The notes: generated by a model from the letters alone, not told the origin. Numbered from the stretch's first letter, positions 44,675-53,346 are shown. The stretch: DNA of 64,000 nucleotides from Epilithonimonas caeni DSM 17710 (GCF_000426465.1 NZ_AUFK01000013.1:434001-498000); one strand, 5' to 3'. Numbers and translations: made by a program.

Positions 44675-44925
44675 TCCGAAAATTCTACCTTAATAAATCT
44701 TGCTTCTGCTTCTCTCAGTGCGATTCTGGTTTTATCCGAGCCATATTCGATGTAAAGCGGGCCGCCGAAAGGAGCCTGATAAAGAACTCTGAAAGTGGTT
44801 TCCGGAAGCAGTCCCATCTCGATGATTTTTGTTGGCATCTGAAGGTTTTCATTATCATAACCAAGAATTTTCCCGATTTTGTTTTTCGGAAAACAACAGA
44901 GTTTATCGATGTGTTTTGTTTGCAA
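44671..44925 (-). CDS. feoA: Ferrous iron transport protein FeoA
   Basis: An 84-residue SH3-like cytoplasmic protein that assists FeoB. GKILGYDNE, MPTKIIEMGLLPETTFRVL (as IIEMGLLPET, residues about 34-43) and APFGGPLYIEYG, then IALREAEARFIKV, give the family pattern. First gene of feoA-feoB-small Cys-rich protein; four-base overlap with feoB shows coupled translation. A promoter box and a DtxR-like palindrome lie upstream. Confidence 0.94.
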   Translation of the reverse strand: MQTKHIDKLCCFPKNKIGKILGYDNENLQMPTKIIEMGLLPETTFRVLYQAPFGGPLYIEYGSDKTRIALREAEARFIKVEFSE

Positions 44926-44944
44926 GACTAAAATTTTTGGACTA

Positions 44945-44952
44945 CAAAGATA
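44945..44952 (-). promoter_or_regulatory. TAnnTTTG -7 box for feoAB
   Basis: TATCTTTG on the minus strand, 20 bases before the feoA ATG. Confidence 0.6.
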
Positions 44953-44958
44953 GCTTAT

Positions 44959-44974
44959 TTTAAATAAATCTAAA
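44959..44974. promoter_or_regulatory. Probable DtxR/MntR-family operator for feo
   Basis: TTTAAATAAATCTAAA is a 16-base near-palindrome (arms TTTAAAT and ATCTAAA, one mismatch), close in form to the TTTAGnnnnnnCTAAA sites of iron-sensing DtxR-type repressors. It sits just upstream of the -7 box, where a bound repressor would block the polymerase. Confidence 0.5.
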
Positions 44975-44988
44975 TAAGATGTTTGTCA

Positions 44989-45018
44989 CAAAAAAACCGG
45001 AAAATTAAGTTTCCGGTT
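44989..45018 (-). terminator. Terminator for the GLPGLI gene
   Basis: A 9-bp stem AACCGGAAA/TTTCCGGTT (44995-45003, 45010-45018), loop ATTAAG, followed on the minus strand by six T. Just beyond the GLPGLI-family stop and upstream of feoA. Confidence 0.82.
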
Positions 45019-45024
45019 ATATAT

Positions 45025-45924
45025 TTATTTTTTCTTTTTGTCTGCGACTGGTACAACTTCTATTGGGTTGTCATTTGCATTGAAGAAATCTTTTGCGATT
45101 TTTTCCTGATTTTTCATCATTTCACCAATGGTGACATCACTTCCTGGCATTTTCATCGTCAACATATTTTGAGGGACTTGGGCACGCCATTCTGCCATTG
45201 GGTCTTGTTTGTAAGCGGCGTAAGCTTTATCGAACTTATCTTTCGGAATTATTTTCTTATCATTACTTATCATTCCGGATTGTGCCTGTAGTTCTTCTAC
45301 ATAAGAAAATTCCTTCCAGTTTTTTACCGTTTTGTTTCCGGATAACAACCAGGAATAGTTTTTGCCTTCGTCCTCAATTTTCACAATTAAGCCTGGCAAA
45401 CCGTAGAATTTGTAAGGCCCGTCCTGAAAAGGAATATCAGTCGAGAACCAGGCCGTCCATTTTCTTCCGCCAAATTCTGTTGTTGCTTTTTGAGTATTAT
45501 ATTCTCCGATTTTTTCTTTGTCAGGAAGGATTTTCCAATCGAATTTTATAGTTTCTTCGTAAGCGAAAAGATTTTTGCTGATTCTGTCAACATATTGCTC
45601 TTTCATATCAGGATACATTTTATATATCTTAAAAGCGAATTTTGGCATTTTTATCGTTTTCGAAAGGTCTTTCCAGGCTTTTGTTTTTTGCATTTCTTCC
45701 ACAGCCATTTTTATGATGGAATCCTGTGCTGTGATCGTGAAATCCTGATAGATTGATTTGTCTTTTACAATATCAAGTGTAGCCATTACCTTATCGATTT
45801 TTGCCGAATCTTTTTTCGGTTTGAAGCTTAATTCATAAAAGAAACGGTTGGCCGTTTCCTGCGCAGAAACCATTAATCCTAATAATAGCAAAGGAAGAAT
45901 GACTAATTTTTTAAGAGATTTCAT
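45025..45924 (-). CDS. GLPGLI family secreted protein
   Basis: A 299-residue exported protein. ATG 45924 gives signal peptide SLKKLVILPLLLLGLMVSAQ (residues 2-21). The family is named for the run GLPGLIVKIEDE, present here around residues 175-186 after PFQDGPYKFY. The remainder is beta-rich with NYSWLLSGN after the motif; the C-terminus is lysine-rich (VADKKKK). GLPGLI proteins are numerous in Bacteroidota and often sit beside TonB-dependent receptors; function unknown. Here it is a single gene upstream of feoAB on the same strand, with a terminator in between. Confidence 0.9.
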   Translation of the reverse strand: MKSLKKLVILPLLLLGLMVSAQETANRFFYELSFKPKKDSAKIDKVMATLDIVKDKSIYQDFTITAQDSIIKMAVEEMQKTKAWKDLSKTIKMPKFAFKIYKMYPDMKEQYVDRISKNLFAYEETIKFDWKILPDKEKIGEYNTQKATTEFGGRKWTAWFSTDIPFQDGPYKFYGLPGLIVKIEDEGKNYSWLLSGNKTVKNWKEFSYVEELQAQSGMISNDKKIIPKDKFDKAYAAYKQDPMAEWRAQVPQNMLTMKMPGSDVTIGEMMKNQEKIAKDFFNANDNPIEVVPVADKKKK

Positions 45925-45980
45925 AATTTCTATATTTTCTGTTTTCAAATAATTAGTGTAATATTCTCAAAAATGTTACA

Positions 45981-46733
45981 CTATTTATGATACATTTTTT
46001 TAATCGACTCATTCATGAGTTGATAGATTTTCAAATGTTCGTCGTTATTAATGAGCTCTTCGTGGAGTTTTAAAATTCTTTCATCGCCTCTCACAGCAGG
46101 ACCGGTTTGTGCAGATTTAGGTTCTAAGTGATGAATTTTCTCCACAGTTTCATCAATTAATGGGATGAAATAATCGAAAGGTAAATCTTGAGAATCTGAA
46201 ATCTCTTTTGCTCTCGCAAACAGATGATTAACAAAATTACATGCGAAAACGGCTGTCAGATGAATGTATTTTCTTTTCTCATAATCCGAGGTTTCAACAT
46301 TCTCAGAAATGATCGAAGCTAATTCAAATAATGATTTTTCATCAATCTGATTTTCAGCTTCTATGAAAAGCGGAATTTTGGAATAATTGAGATTTTTGGT
46401 TTTGGAAAAAGTCTGCAAAGGATAGAAACTTGCTTTTCTATAATTACCTTTCAAAATTCCCATTGGAAGCGAACCGGAAGTATGAGCAACTAATGCATTT
46501 TCTTTTTTAATTAAACTTGAAACTTGTTCAACCGAAGAGTCTGAAACAGAAATCAAATAAAAATCGGCATCTTCCAATTTATCTGTCGAAAAGGGAATAT
46601 TGAACTCTTCAGAGATTTTTCTTGATTCAATTTCATTTCTCCCGTAAATCTGATGAACCCGGATATTATTTTGAGTAAAAGCTTTTGCTAAATGATAAGC
46701 GACATTTCCCGAACCAATAATGACTATTTTCAT
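45981..46733 (-). CDS. Rossmann-fold DUF2520 (F420/NADP oxidoreductase-like) protein
   Basis: A 250-residue cytoplasmic dehydrogenase-like protein. ATG 46733 gives the nucleotide-binding start MKIVIIGSGNVAYHLAKAF (GxGNVA, with the Rossmann glycines at 8, 10 and a following Asn). ADFYLISVSDSSVEQVSSLI and ALVAHTSGSLPMGIL fit the cofactor domain; the C-terminal helical DUF2520 domain has VFACNFVNHLFARAKEI and LEPKSAQTGPAVRGD. Substrate not known; the fold is that of pyrroline-5-carboxylate reductase and 6-phosphogluconate dehydrogenase relatives. The frame extends to 46811 but that adds an implausible N-terminus. Confidence 0.88.
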   Translation of the reverse strand: MKIVIIGSGNVAYHLAKAFTQNNIRVHQIYGRNEIESRKISEEFNIPFSTDKLEDADFYLISVSDSSVEQVSSLIKKENALVAHTSGSLPMGILKGNYRKASFYPLQTFSKTKNLNYSKIPLFIEAENQIDEKSLFELASIISENVETSDYEKRKYIHLTAVFACNFVNHLFARAKEISDSQDLPFDYFIPLIDETVEKIHHLEPKSAQTGPAVRGDERILKLHEELINNDEHLKIYQLMNESIKKMYHK

Positions 46734-46831
46734 ATAACAAAGATAAAATTTTGTAAGATAGGTATGATTTTTAATAATCATTAATATGACAGGTTCAAAT
46801 ATGTTTTTCAAAGAAAATTGAAAAAATAATT

Positions 46832-46839
46832 TAACTTTG
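46832..46839 (+). promoter_or_regulatory. TAnnTTTG -7 box for the sigma-factor operon
   Basis: TAACTTTG, 35 bases before the sigma-factor ATG at 46875. This is a housekeeping-type box, so basal expression does not need the ECF factor itself. Confidence 0.5.
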
Positions 46840-46874
46840 GTCTTATTTTTTAATCAAAACTACGAAACCCCTGA

Positions 46875-47432
46875 ATGAAGCTAAAGGATGAGGAGATTGT
46901 AAAGCTTTTATCTGCACCTCAAACTGTGGAAAAAGGTTTGCGTGCGATGATGGATACCTATCAGAGCCGGCTTTATTGGCATATCAGGCGACTGATCGTG
47001 GACCATGACCTCGCTCAGGATGTTTTGCAGGATACATTTATCAAGGCTTATCAGAATATTCACCAGTTCAAGAGTGATAGCAAATTGTACACTTGGCTCT
47101 ACAGAATTGCAACCAACGAATCTTTGCAGCAACTCAACAAAATGAACCGGATGAAAAAAACAGACGAAGATGCTGAATATCATATGCAGAATCTAGTCGC
47201 TGATAATGCCGGAAAAGATGCGGAAGAAATCCAGATTCTTTTACAAAAAGCAATTCAGATATTGCCGGAAAAGCAGAAGCTGGTTTTCAATATGCGTTAT
47301 TATGATGATTTGCCTTACGAGGAGATTTCGAAGATTCTCGATATGTCTGTCGGAACTTTGAAGACCAATTATCATTATGCAAAAGATAAGGTTGAACAAT
47401 ATATAAAGGACAATTACTCGGAAGAGTTTTAA
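46875..47432 (+). CDS. ECF-type RNA polymerase sigma factor
   Basis: A 185-residue sigma-70 family factor with regions 2 and 4 only. Region 2: HDLAQDVLQDTFIKAYQNI and KLYTWLYRIATNESLQQL (residues about 41-90). Region 4: LPEKQKLVFNMRYYDDLPYEEI and MSVGTLKTNYHYAKDKVEQY (about 135-178), the promoter -35-binding HTH. It resembles RpoE-like Bacteroidota factors. It is followed after 17 bases by a one-span membrane protein that is likely its anti-sigma factor, then by a Spy-like periplasmic protein. Confidence 0.93.
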   Translation: MKLKDEEIVKLLSAPQTVEKGLRAMMDTYQSRLYWHIRRLIVDHDLAQDVLQDTFIKAYQNIHQFKSDSKLYTWLYRIATNESLQQLNKMNRMKKTDEDAEYHMQNLVADNAGKDAEEIQILLQKAIQILPEKQKLVFNMRYYDDLPYEEISKILDMSVGTLKTNYHYAKDKVEQYIKDNYSEEF

Positions 47433-47449
47433 ATAATAAGAGAATAGTT

Positions 47450-48031
47450 ATGAAAATTGATATAGAAAAACTGAACAGGAAAACACCTTATCCGGAGCTT
47501 TCGGATGAGTTTTTCAGAACGCTTCAGGATAGTGTGATCTCGAAAACAATTGGAGAAAGGAGCCCGGTTGTTCAGAAAGAAGCAAAAGTTTTCTCTTTGA
47601 ATTTCAAATGGGTTGCTGCGGCGGCAATCGTTCTGATTGCCGGTATTACTGCGTTTTTGGGACTTAATGATAACCCTGAGATGCAAATGGCTCAGCAAAA
47701 ACCAATCGTTGATAGTGTTTACGAAATCCATTCTACAGAACAAGAATCCACAAATGCATTAGCTGACAACAAAGATGTTTCAGGTCCAATCCGGTCTGTT
47801 GAACATAAGGTGGGGCATTTGAAAACACATAGAGCTATCGCTAATTTGTCGAAGTCTGATGATCGTAGAAACGATAGTTTTGATAATACGGATAGACAGG
47901 ACTATGCTGTGGAAACGAAAAGAAAGTCTGAGTCTGAGGTTGAAAAGGTTCTCGTAGCTTTTACACCGGACCAGATCAAGGATATCGACAGGAATAGTGA
48001 ACAGGATGTCTATCTTGACCTTTATAATTAA
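47450..48031 (+). CDS. Probable anti-sigma factor (single-span membrane protein)
   Basis: A 193-residue protein of no family I can name. Residues 1-53 are hydrophilic and would lie in the cytoplasm; 54-71 are one membrane helix (WVAAAAIVLIAGITAFLG); the rest is polar and periplasmic, ending VLVAFTPDQIKDIDRNS. Topology, length and position right behind an ECF sigma factor fit an anti-sigma factor, although no zinc-binding HxxxCxxC motif is present. The 17-base gap supports co-transcription. Confidence 0.65.
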   Translation: MKIDIEKLNRKTPYPELSDEFFRTLQDSVISKTIGERSPVVQKEAKVFSLNFKWVAAAAIVLIAGITAFLGLNDNPEMQMAQQKPIVDSVYEIHSTEQESTNALADNKDVSGPIRSVEHKVGHLKTHRAIANLSKSDDRRNDSFDNTDRQDYAVETKRKSESEVEKVLVAFTPDQIKDIDRNSEQDVYLDLYN

Positions 48032-48050
48032 TAACAAAATATTTAGAGAG

Positions 48051-48662
48051 ATGAAAAAATTGTTATTGACTATTTTGATTGCAGGACTATTTTCTGCACA
48101 CACTGCCAGAGGACAAGAACGTAGGACGGGAACTCCAACCACAACCACAACACAAAGAAGTAGCCCAAGTTCATCTTTCAGAAGTGGTTCAACCACGTCG
48201 TCATTGTCACCTTCGGGAACTTATCAGAGACAAACGACCATTCCCAGAGCTTCCGAATGGAAAACAATGAACATCGATGAAAAAAGGACGGCGGTAAGTA
48301 ATATGTCTGTGAAGGAACGTTCTGCTTTTTTTCAAAAAATGAAAGAGAATATAGCTATTGATGACCTTGATATCCCAGCAGACAAACAAGATGAGTTCAA
48401 AAGCCTTTTTGCAGAGTATCAGAGTAATCAGAAACAAATAAAGGAAAAATTCAATTCCGATAAGAATTTTGATAAATTATCTGATGATGAGGCAACCAAT
48501 CGTCTCAACCAAAGCTTTGATATTGGTCAGCAATTGCTTAATAACAGAAGGACCTATGCAGATAAGTTTTTAAAGATCCTTACACCGCAACAAGTTTTGA
48601 AACTTTTCCAAAACGAAGGGAAAATGCGAGAAAAAATACTGGATAAGAAAAACGATAAATAG
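48051..48662 (+). CDS. Spy/CpxP-like periplasmic protein
   Basis: A 203-residue exported protein. ATG 48051 gives a signal peptide (MKKLLLTILIAGLFSAHTARGQ, cleaved near residue 21); the upstream frame only adds the end of the previous gene's overlap. A Ser/Thr/Arg-rich linker (residues about 22-75) is followed by a helical domain with MSVKERSAFFQKMKEN and, near the end, LKILTPQQVLKLFQ, an LTPxQ-type motif of the Spy/CpxP stress chaperone and metal-sensor fold. Third member of the sigma/anti-sigma set, 19 bases after the probable anti-sigma gene, with a terminator behind it. Confidence 0.7.
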   Translation: MKKLLLTILIAGLFSAHTARGQERRTGTPTTTTTQRSSPSSSFRSGSTTSSLSPSGTYQRQTTIPRASEWKTMNIDEKRTAVSNMSVKERSAFFQKMKENIAIDDLDIPADKQDEFKSLFAEYQSNQKQIKEKFNSDKNFDKLSDDEATNRLNQSFDIGQQLLNNRRTYADKFLKILTPQQVLKLFQNEGKMREKILDKKNDK

Positions 48663-48669
48663 ATCAAAG

Positions 48670-48697
48670 AAACCTCTAAATTTTAGAGGTTTTTTTT
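48670..48697 (+). terminator. Terminator of the sigma-factor operon
   Basis: AAACCTCT (48670-48677) pairs with AGAGGTTT (48685-48692), extending into AAA/TTT, followed by a T run to 48697. Confidence 0.88.
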
Positions 48698-48794
48698 ATT
48701 TTATCAAGCACATTTACAAATGTATCCAAATTATTTTTCCTATTCTCTTAAAAATATGTATTTTCGCAAACTGATTATAAACACATAATATAAA

Positions 48795-50936
48795 ATGGCA
48801 ATTTTAGGCGAAATTAGAAAAAGGTCGTGGCTATTATTAGGCGTCATAGCTTTAGGATTAGTATCATTTCTTTTTAATGCTGACACCTTTGACAAGATGT
48901 TTTCAAAAAATCCGAATGTTTTCGGAAAGGTAAATGGTGATGATATTACGAGAGATGAGTTCAATGACCAACTTTTCATAATGCAGCAACAGGCCCAGCA
49001 ACAAGGGCAACCAACCAAAGGTCTTGAGGAACAGGCTTGGCAAATCCTTGTACAGTCAAAATTGATAAAACAACAGTTTGACAAAATGGGACTGAAGCTT
49101 ACGGACGAGATATTCTGGAGCCAGCTTCAGTATGATCCGATTTTCGCTCAAAGTCAGCAATACTTTGATGAAAAAGGAAATTTCAAACTTCTGCAACTTA
49201 AATCAGAAATAGAGGCTTCTCAGGCCTCAAACCCTGAAAATTATTCCTACTGGCTAAAAAACAAAAAAGCAATCGAGTACAGAATGATGGCAAGAATGCT
49301 TTTCGGCAACTTGACCTCCGGCATAACTACCAGCAAAAAAGAAGCTGAGTTGATGATGAAGTTCCGTGATGATATGGCCAATATCGATTTCGTGAAAGTT
49401 GATTATCTTGAGTTTTCTAAAAAGAATAATGTAAAGGTTACAACCCAAGATCTCGCAGACTATATCAAGCAGCATCCAACAAGATTTAAGGCTACGGCCA
49501 GCAGAAACTTAGCATATGCTTATTTTCCTGCAACACCTAGTCCTCAAGATGATGCTGCAACGCTTAATGAAATCAACAAACTTTTCCTTAAAGGAACAGA
49601 TGCTTCTGGTGGAACGGAAAACTTCCAGAATACAAAGAATGACTCAATGTTCGTGGAACTTAATTCTGATGTCCCTTTCATTCCTCAATATGTAAGCCCT
49701 ACACAATTGCCAGCAGAACTTAAGGATAAAATTGCTACAGCAGCTATCGGACAAACTTTTGGACCTTACAAGGAGCAAAGCCTGTATGTGGTATCAAAAT
49801 TATTAGATAAAAAAGCATCTGATTCTACACAATCAAAACACATCTTGATTGGATATAAAGGTGCAGAACGTTCTACGGCAACAAGAACAAAAGATGCGGC
49901 TAAAAAAACTGCTGATAGTTTATTAGCAGTTATTAAGGCTGACCCGTCTAAATTTGCTGAAGGATTGAAACTATCTGATGAACCAAACGCTGTTGAAAGG
50001 AATGGTAGCGTGGGTTGGACAACTCCAAGTTCTCCATTCGCTCCAGGATATCTAAAATTCTTGGCTGATAACCCTAAAGGAACAACAGGTCTTGCTGAAA
50101 CATCTTTTGGTTATCACATCATTAATATAGAAGATAAGAAGTCTGGTTCTATGGCTTATAAAATTGCGCACCTTGCAAAAGCTATCAAAGCTTCTGATAA
50201 GACGGAAAACCAAGTTTTGACCCAAGCTACAAGATTTATCCAACAGACTGAAGGAAAAAGTTTTAATCAATTCAAAAGCTTAGCTGAGAAAAATAAATAC
50301 AGATTCGACAATCCTAAAACTGTAGGCCGTTTCCAGGGAACGCTTCCTGGTCTTAATACTGATAAAGATTCTGATGTGATTGCTTGGGCTTTCGATAAGA
50401 AAAGAAATGTTGGGGATACAGACATCTTTACCGTAGAGGGAACTGGTGACAGAATCGTAGCCTATGTTGTAGGAAAACAGGACGAAGGTCTTGCCGATCC
50501 GGAAACCGTAAGAGATCAGATCGAACCTGTTGTGAAGAATAAAGTTCTTGCTAAGAAGATCATCGAAAAGATCAATGCGGGAAAATATACATCTCTTGAT
50601 CAGGTGGCTAAAGCTTTTGGCACTACAAAAGGAAATGCAGATGTTAACTTATTCAATCCTGCTGTAAATGGAGCAATGGAACCGAAAGTTGCCGGAGCTG
50701 CATTTGGAGTGGCTGCAAACAAATTATCACAGCCAATCGAAGGGATGACAGGTGTTTATCTGGTGGTTAAAAAATCTGTTAAGACCAACAAACAGCCAGG
50801 AGATATTAAGCAGATCACGGAGTCTATCAATCAGCAGAATTCTCAACAGTTTACAGGCGCATTCCTGAAGAGTCTTCAAGACAATGCCGATATCAAAGAT
50901 TTTAGAATCGAGGTTTGGGACAAGACAGCTCAATAA
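48795..50936 (+). CDS. PpiD/SurA-like peptidyl-prolyl isomerase
   Basis: A 713-residue membrane-anchored periplasmic foldase. One helix near residues 11-28 (SWLLLGVIALGLVSFLF) anchors it, followed by a SurA-type N-terminal helical domain (DDITRDEFNDQLFIMQQQAQ region, 45-180), then one parvulin rotamase domain at about 340-450 (SKHILIGYKG, GSVGWTTPSSPF, TSFGYHIINI). A second, less clear parvulin-like part precedes the C-terminal FRIEVWD. It would help outer-membrane and exported proteins to fold. It follows the sigma module, so envelope functions cluster here. Confidence 0.9.
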   Translation: MAILGEIRKRSWLLLGVIALGLVSFLFNADTFDKMFSKNPNVFGKVNGDDITRDEFNDQLFIMQQQAQQQGQPTKGLEEQAWQILVQSKLIKQQFDKMGLKLTDEIFWSQLQYDPIFAQSQQYFDEKGNFKLLQLKSEIEASQASNPENYSYWLKNKKAIEYRMMARMLFGNLTSGITTSKKEAELMMKFRDDMANIDFVKVDYLEFSKKNNVKVTTQDLADYIKQHPTRFKATASRNLAYAYFPATPSPQDDAATLNEINKLFLKGTDASGGTENFQNTKNDSMFVELNSDVPFIPQYVSPTQLPAELKDKIATAAIGQTFGPYKEQSLYVVSKLLDKKASDSTQSKHILIGYKGAERSTATRTKDAAKKTADSLLAVIKADPSKFAEGLKLSDEPNAVERNGSVGWTTPSSPFAPGYLKFLADNPKGTTGLAETSFGYHIINIEDKKSGSMAYKIAHLAKAIKASDKTENQVLTQATRFIQQTEGKSFNQFKSLAEKNKYRFDNPKTVGRFQGTLPGLNTDKDSDVIAWAFDKKRNVGDTDIFTVEGTGDRIVAYVVGKQDEGLADPETVRDQIEPVVKNKVLAKKIIEKINAGKYTSLDQVAKAFGTTKGNADVNLFNPAVNGAMEPKVAGAAFGVAANKLSQPIEGMTGVYLVVKKSVKTNKQPGDIKQITESINQQNSQQFTGAFLKSLQDNADIKDFRIEVWDKTAQ

Positions 50937-50962
50937 TGGATTCAATAATATATCAAAATAAG

Positions 50963-50995
50963 CAGAAGCGGCATGATTGTCGCTTCTGTTGTTTT
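50963..50995 (+). terminator. Terminator after the PpiD-like gene
   Basis: CAGAAGCG (50963-50970) pairs with CGCTTCTG (50981-50988) round a 10-base loop, then TTGTTTTTT. An ATG at 50973 lies in the loop and cannot sensibly be the start of the next gene. Confidence 0.8.
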
Positions 50996-51027
50996 TTATT
51001 TTATAATAATTATAGATCCAATATTCT

Positions 51028-51035
51028 TATATTTG
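51028..51035 (+). promoter_or_regulatory. TAnnTTTG -7 box for mlaD and the Fe-S genes
   Basis: TATATTTG, 24 bases before GTG 51060. It lies after the upstream terminator and before the chosen start, and supports that start. Confidence 0.55.
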
Positions 51036-51059
51036 CTAATTAGTAAAACCAACAAAAAC

Positions 51060-52010
51060 GTGAAGTTAAGTAAAGAATTAAAAACAGGATTGATCGCAAT
51101 ATTTGCCATTATCAGTTTTGTCGTGCTTTATCAATTTATGAAAGGGAAAAGCCTTTTTACAACGGATAATATTTTTTATGTAAAGTATGATAACGTAGAA
51201 GGCCTTTCTGTTTCCAATCCCGTTTCTATAAACGGATTAAAAGTTGGACAAGTAGATGAAATAAAACCAATAGCCAAAAGTGGGAAATTACATTTTGTCG
51301 TGAAATTGACAGTCGATGATAATTTTGAATTCTCAAGGAATTCTACCGTAGAGATCTTCGAACCGGGATTGATGTCTGGAAAAGAGATCAAGATCAATCT
51401 GTTTTACGGAGGAGATACGGCGAAAGACGGCGATACTTTAAAAGGGAATTATCAATTATCAATGCTGAATTCATTGTCCTCCCAAGTAAAACCCGTAAAA
51501 GATCAGTTGTCCGGTGTTTTGTTGAAGTTAGATTCAACCTTGGCGAGCACTAATAAAATTGTTGACGAGCAGAACAGAAGGGAGATCAAATTATTGCTGG
51601 GCAATCTCAACAAAACGATTGAGTCCTTCAAGGCGACCTCCGATAGAACGAACGGTATTTTGGCAAGTAACGAAAAAGGTCTGCACGAAGTGGTTGTAAG
51701 TGCCAATCAGGCAATGATAACGGCAAATAAAACTTTGGATAAATACGGCTCTGTTGCTGAGCGTGTGGATATTGAGAAATTGAATGGGACGATCGATCAG
51801 TTCAATCAGACAGCTAATAAACTGAATAACGTTATTTCCGGCATACAAAACGGCGAAGGTTCTCTTGGTAAATTGGCAAAAGATGAAGAGCTTTACAACA
51901 ATCTAACAAAGACTTCTAATAACCTTAATGAGTTGGTGGTAGATTTCAAGGCCAACCCAAAAAGATATTTGAACTTCTCTGTTTTTGGAAAAAACTCTGA
52001 TAAAAAATAA
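51060..52010 (+). CDS. MlaD/MCE-family lipid transport protein (GTG start)
   Basis: A 316-residue protein with one N-terminal membrane helix (about residues 7-24, GLIAIFAIISFVVLYQFMKG) and an MCE domain (about 37-115: VKYDNVEGLSVSNPVSINGL and VGQVDEI), followed by a long coiled coil/amphipathic region (residues about 150-300). MCE rings with MlaFEB-type partners move phospholipids between membranes. GTG 51060 gives MKLSKELKTGL and is preferred over ATG 50973, which lies in a terminator loop. Its permease and ATPase partners are not adjacent. Two Fe-S proteins follow at once. Confidence 0.9.
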   Translation: MKLSKELKTGLIAIFAIISFVVLYQFMKGKSLFTTDNIFYVKYDNVEGLSVSNPVSINGLKVGQVDEIKPIAKSGKLHFVVKLTVDDNFEFSRNSTVEIFEPGLMSGKEIKINLFYGGDTAKDGDTLKGNYQLSMLNSLSSQVKPVKDQLSGVLLKLDSTLASTNKIVDEQNRREIKLLLGNLNKTIESFKATSDRTNGILASNEKGLHEVVVSANQAMITANKTLDKYGSVAERVDIEKLNGTIDQFNQTANKLNNVISGIQNGEGSLGKLAKDEELYNNLTKTSNNLNELVVDFKANPKRYLNFSVFGKNSDKK

Positions 52011-52012
52011 CT

Positions 52013-53332
52013 ATGCAATATATTGACAATGTAATTTTTTTAATTCTTTTGGTGGCAGGCTTTGGATTATTTGCCAAAAGTCTGAAAGAATTATATCGCA
52101 ATATCAAATTAGGTAGAGAGATCAACCGAACTGACAGAAGATCGGAACGTTGGGCAATCATGACCAGGGTTGCACTTGGACAGAGTAAAATGGTAAAGCG
52201 TCCTATTGCGGGTATTCTGCACATTTTTGTATATGTCGGATTTGTGATTATCAATATAGAATTATTGGAGATCATTATTGACGGGATTTTCGGGACACAC
52301 CGTTTTTTACAAAGCATTCTGGGGGATTCGGTTTATTCCTTTTTTACAGGGGCCTTAGAAGTTTTAGCGGCCTTGGTCGTATTGGCAGTTGTCGTATTTT
52401 TTATCAGAAGAAATTTTTATGGTGTCAAGAGATTGACGATGAAAGAACTGTTCGGCTGGCCAAAACAAGATGCCAATTGGATCCTGATCATCGAATTTTC
52501 TTTGATGGTCGCTTTCTTCACGATGAACGGGGCAGATTATTATTCTGATTCAGCTCGTTTTGGTTCTAATTTCCCCATTTCAAAATATTTGTTTCCTTTC
52601 TTTCAGAATTTCAGTCTGGAAACACTTCATATCATAGAAAAATCAGCTTGGTGGTTTCACTTTGTCGGGATTTTGTTCTTTATGAATTATCTGTATTATT
52701 CCAAACATCTTCATATCATTTTAGCCTTTCCGAATACATGGTTTGCGAATCTTGAGAAAAAAGGTAAATTCAACAATTTGGATTCTGTGACGAAAGAGAT
52801 CAAGTTGATGATGGACCCGAATGCCGACCCTTATGCGGCTCCCGCTGAAGGTGAGACAGAAGTTCCTGCGAAGTTTGGTGCAGAGGATATCTTTGACCTC
52901 AATCAGCATCAGCTAATGAGTGCCTATTCTTGTACAGAATGCGGAAGATGTACTTCTGTCTGCCCGGCAAATATCACGGGAAAAAAATTATCTCCAAGAC
53001 TGATCATGATGAAGACCAGAGATCGTCTGGAAGAAGTCGGTAAAAATCTTAATAAAAATGGAGGCAAGTTTGTAGATGACGGAAAAAAATTATTGAACGA
53101 TTATATTACCAAAGAAGAACTTTGGGCGTGTACCACCTGTAATGCTTGTGTAGAAGCTTGTCCGGTTTTAATTGACCCGCTATCAATTATTTTTGAAATG
53201 AGAAGATTCCTGGTAATGGAACAGTCCGCAGCACCTACCGAATTGAATCTGATGATGACCAATGTCGAGAACAATGCTGCACCCTGGCAATATAACCAGG
53301 CTGATCGTTTGAACTGGGCAAATGATAATTAA
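52013..53332 (+). CDS. Membrane (Fe-S)-binding oxidoreductase subunit
   Basis: A 439-residue membrane protein. The N-terminal half has about five hydrophobic helices (10-240) with histidines in or near them (GILHIFVYVGF, ESLEI-type LETLHIIEK, WWFHFVGILFF), the NarI-like pattern of a haem b protein. The C-terminal half has two 4Fe-4S motifs: CTECGRCTSVCP (about 305-316) and CTTCNACVEACP (about 375-386). It resembles fused HdrC/GlpC-type electron-transfer subunits. It starts two bases after the mlaD stop and is followed by a CCG-domain protein with which it likely forms an oxidoreductase. Electron donor not known. Confidence 0.88.
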   Translation: MQYIDNVIFLILLVAGFGLFAKSLKELYRNIKLGREINRTDRRSERWAIMTRVALGQSKMVKRPIAGILHIFVYVGFVIINIELLEIIIDGIFGTHRFLQSILGDSVYSFFTGALEVLAALVVLAVVVFFIRRNFYGVKRLTMKELFGWPKQDANWILIIEFSLMVAFFTMNGADYYSDSARFGSNFPISKYLFPFFQNFSLETLHIIEKSAWWFHFVGILFFMNYLYYSKHLHIILAFPNTWFANLEKKGKFNNLDSVTKEIKLMMDPNADPYAAPAEGETEVPAKFGAEDIFDLNQHQLMSAYSCTECGRCTSVCPANITGKKLSPRLIMMKTRDRLEEVGKNLNKNGGKFVDDGKKLLNDYITKEELWACTTCNACVEACPVLIDPLSIIFEMRRFLVMEQSAAPTELNLMMTNVENNAAPWQYNQADRLNWANDN

Positions 53333-53346
53333 TTTAACAATGTAAA

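Noticed and set aside
45955-45982. Terminator between the DUF2520 and GLPGLI genes
   Set aside because: AGTGTAA/TTACACT can pair but the loop is 14 bases and there is no T tract on the minus strand.
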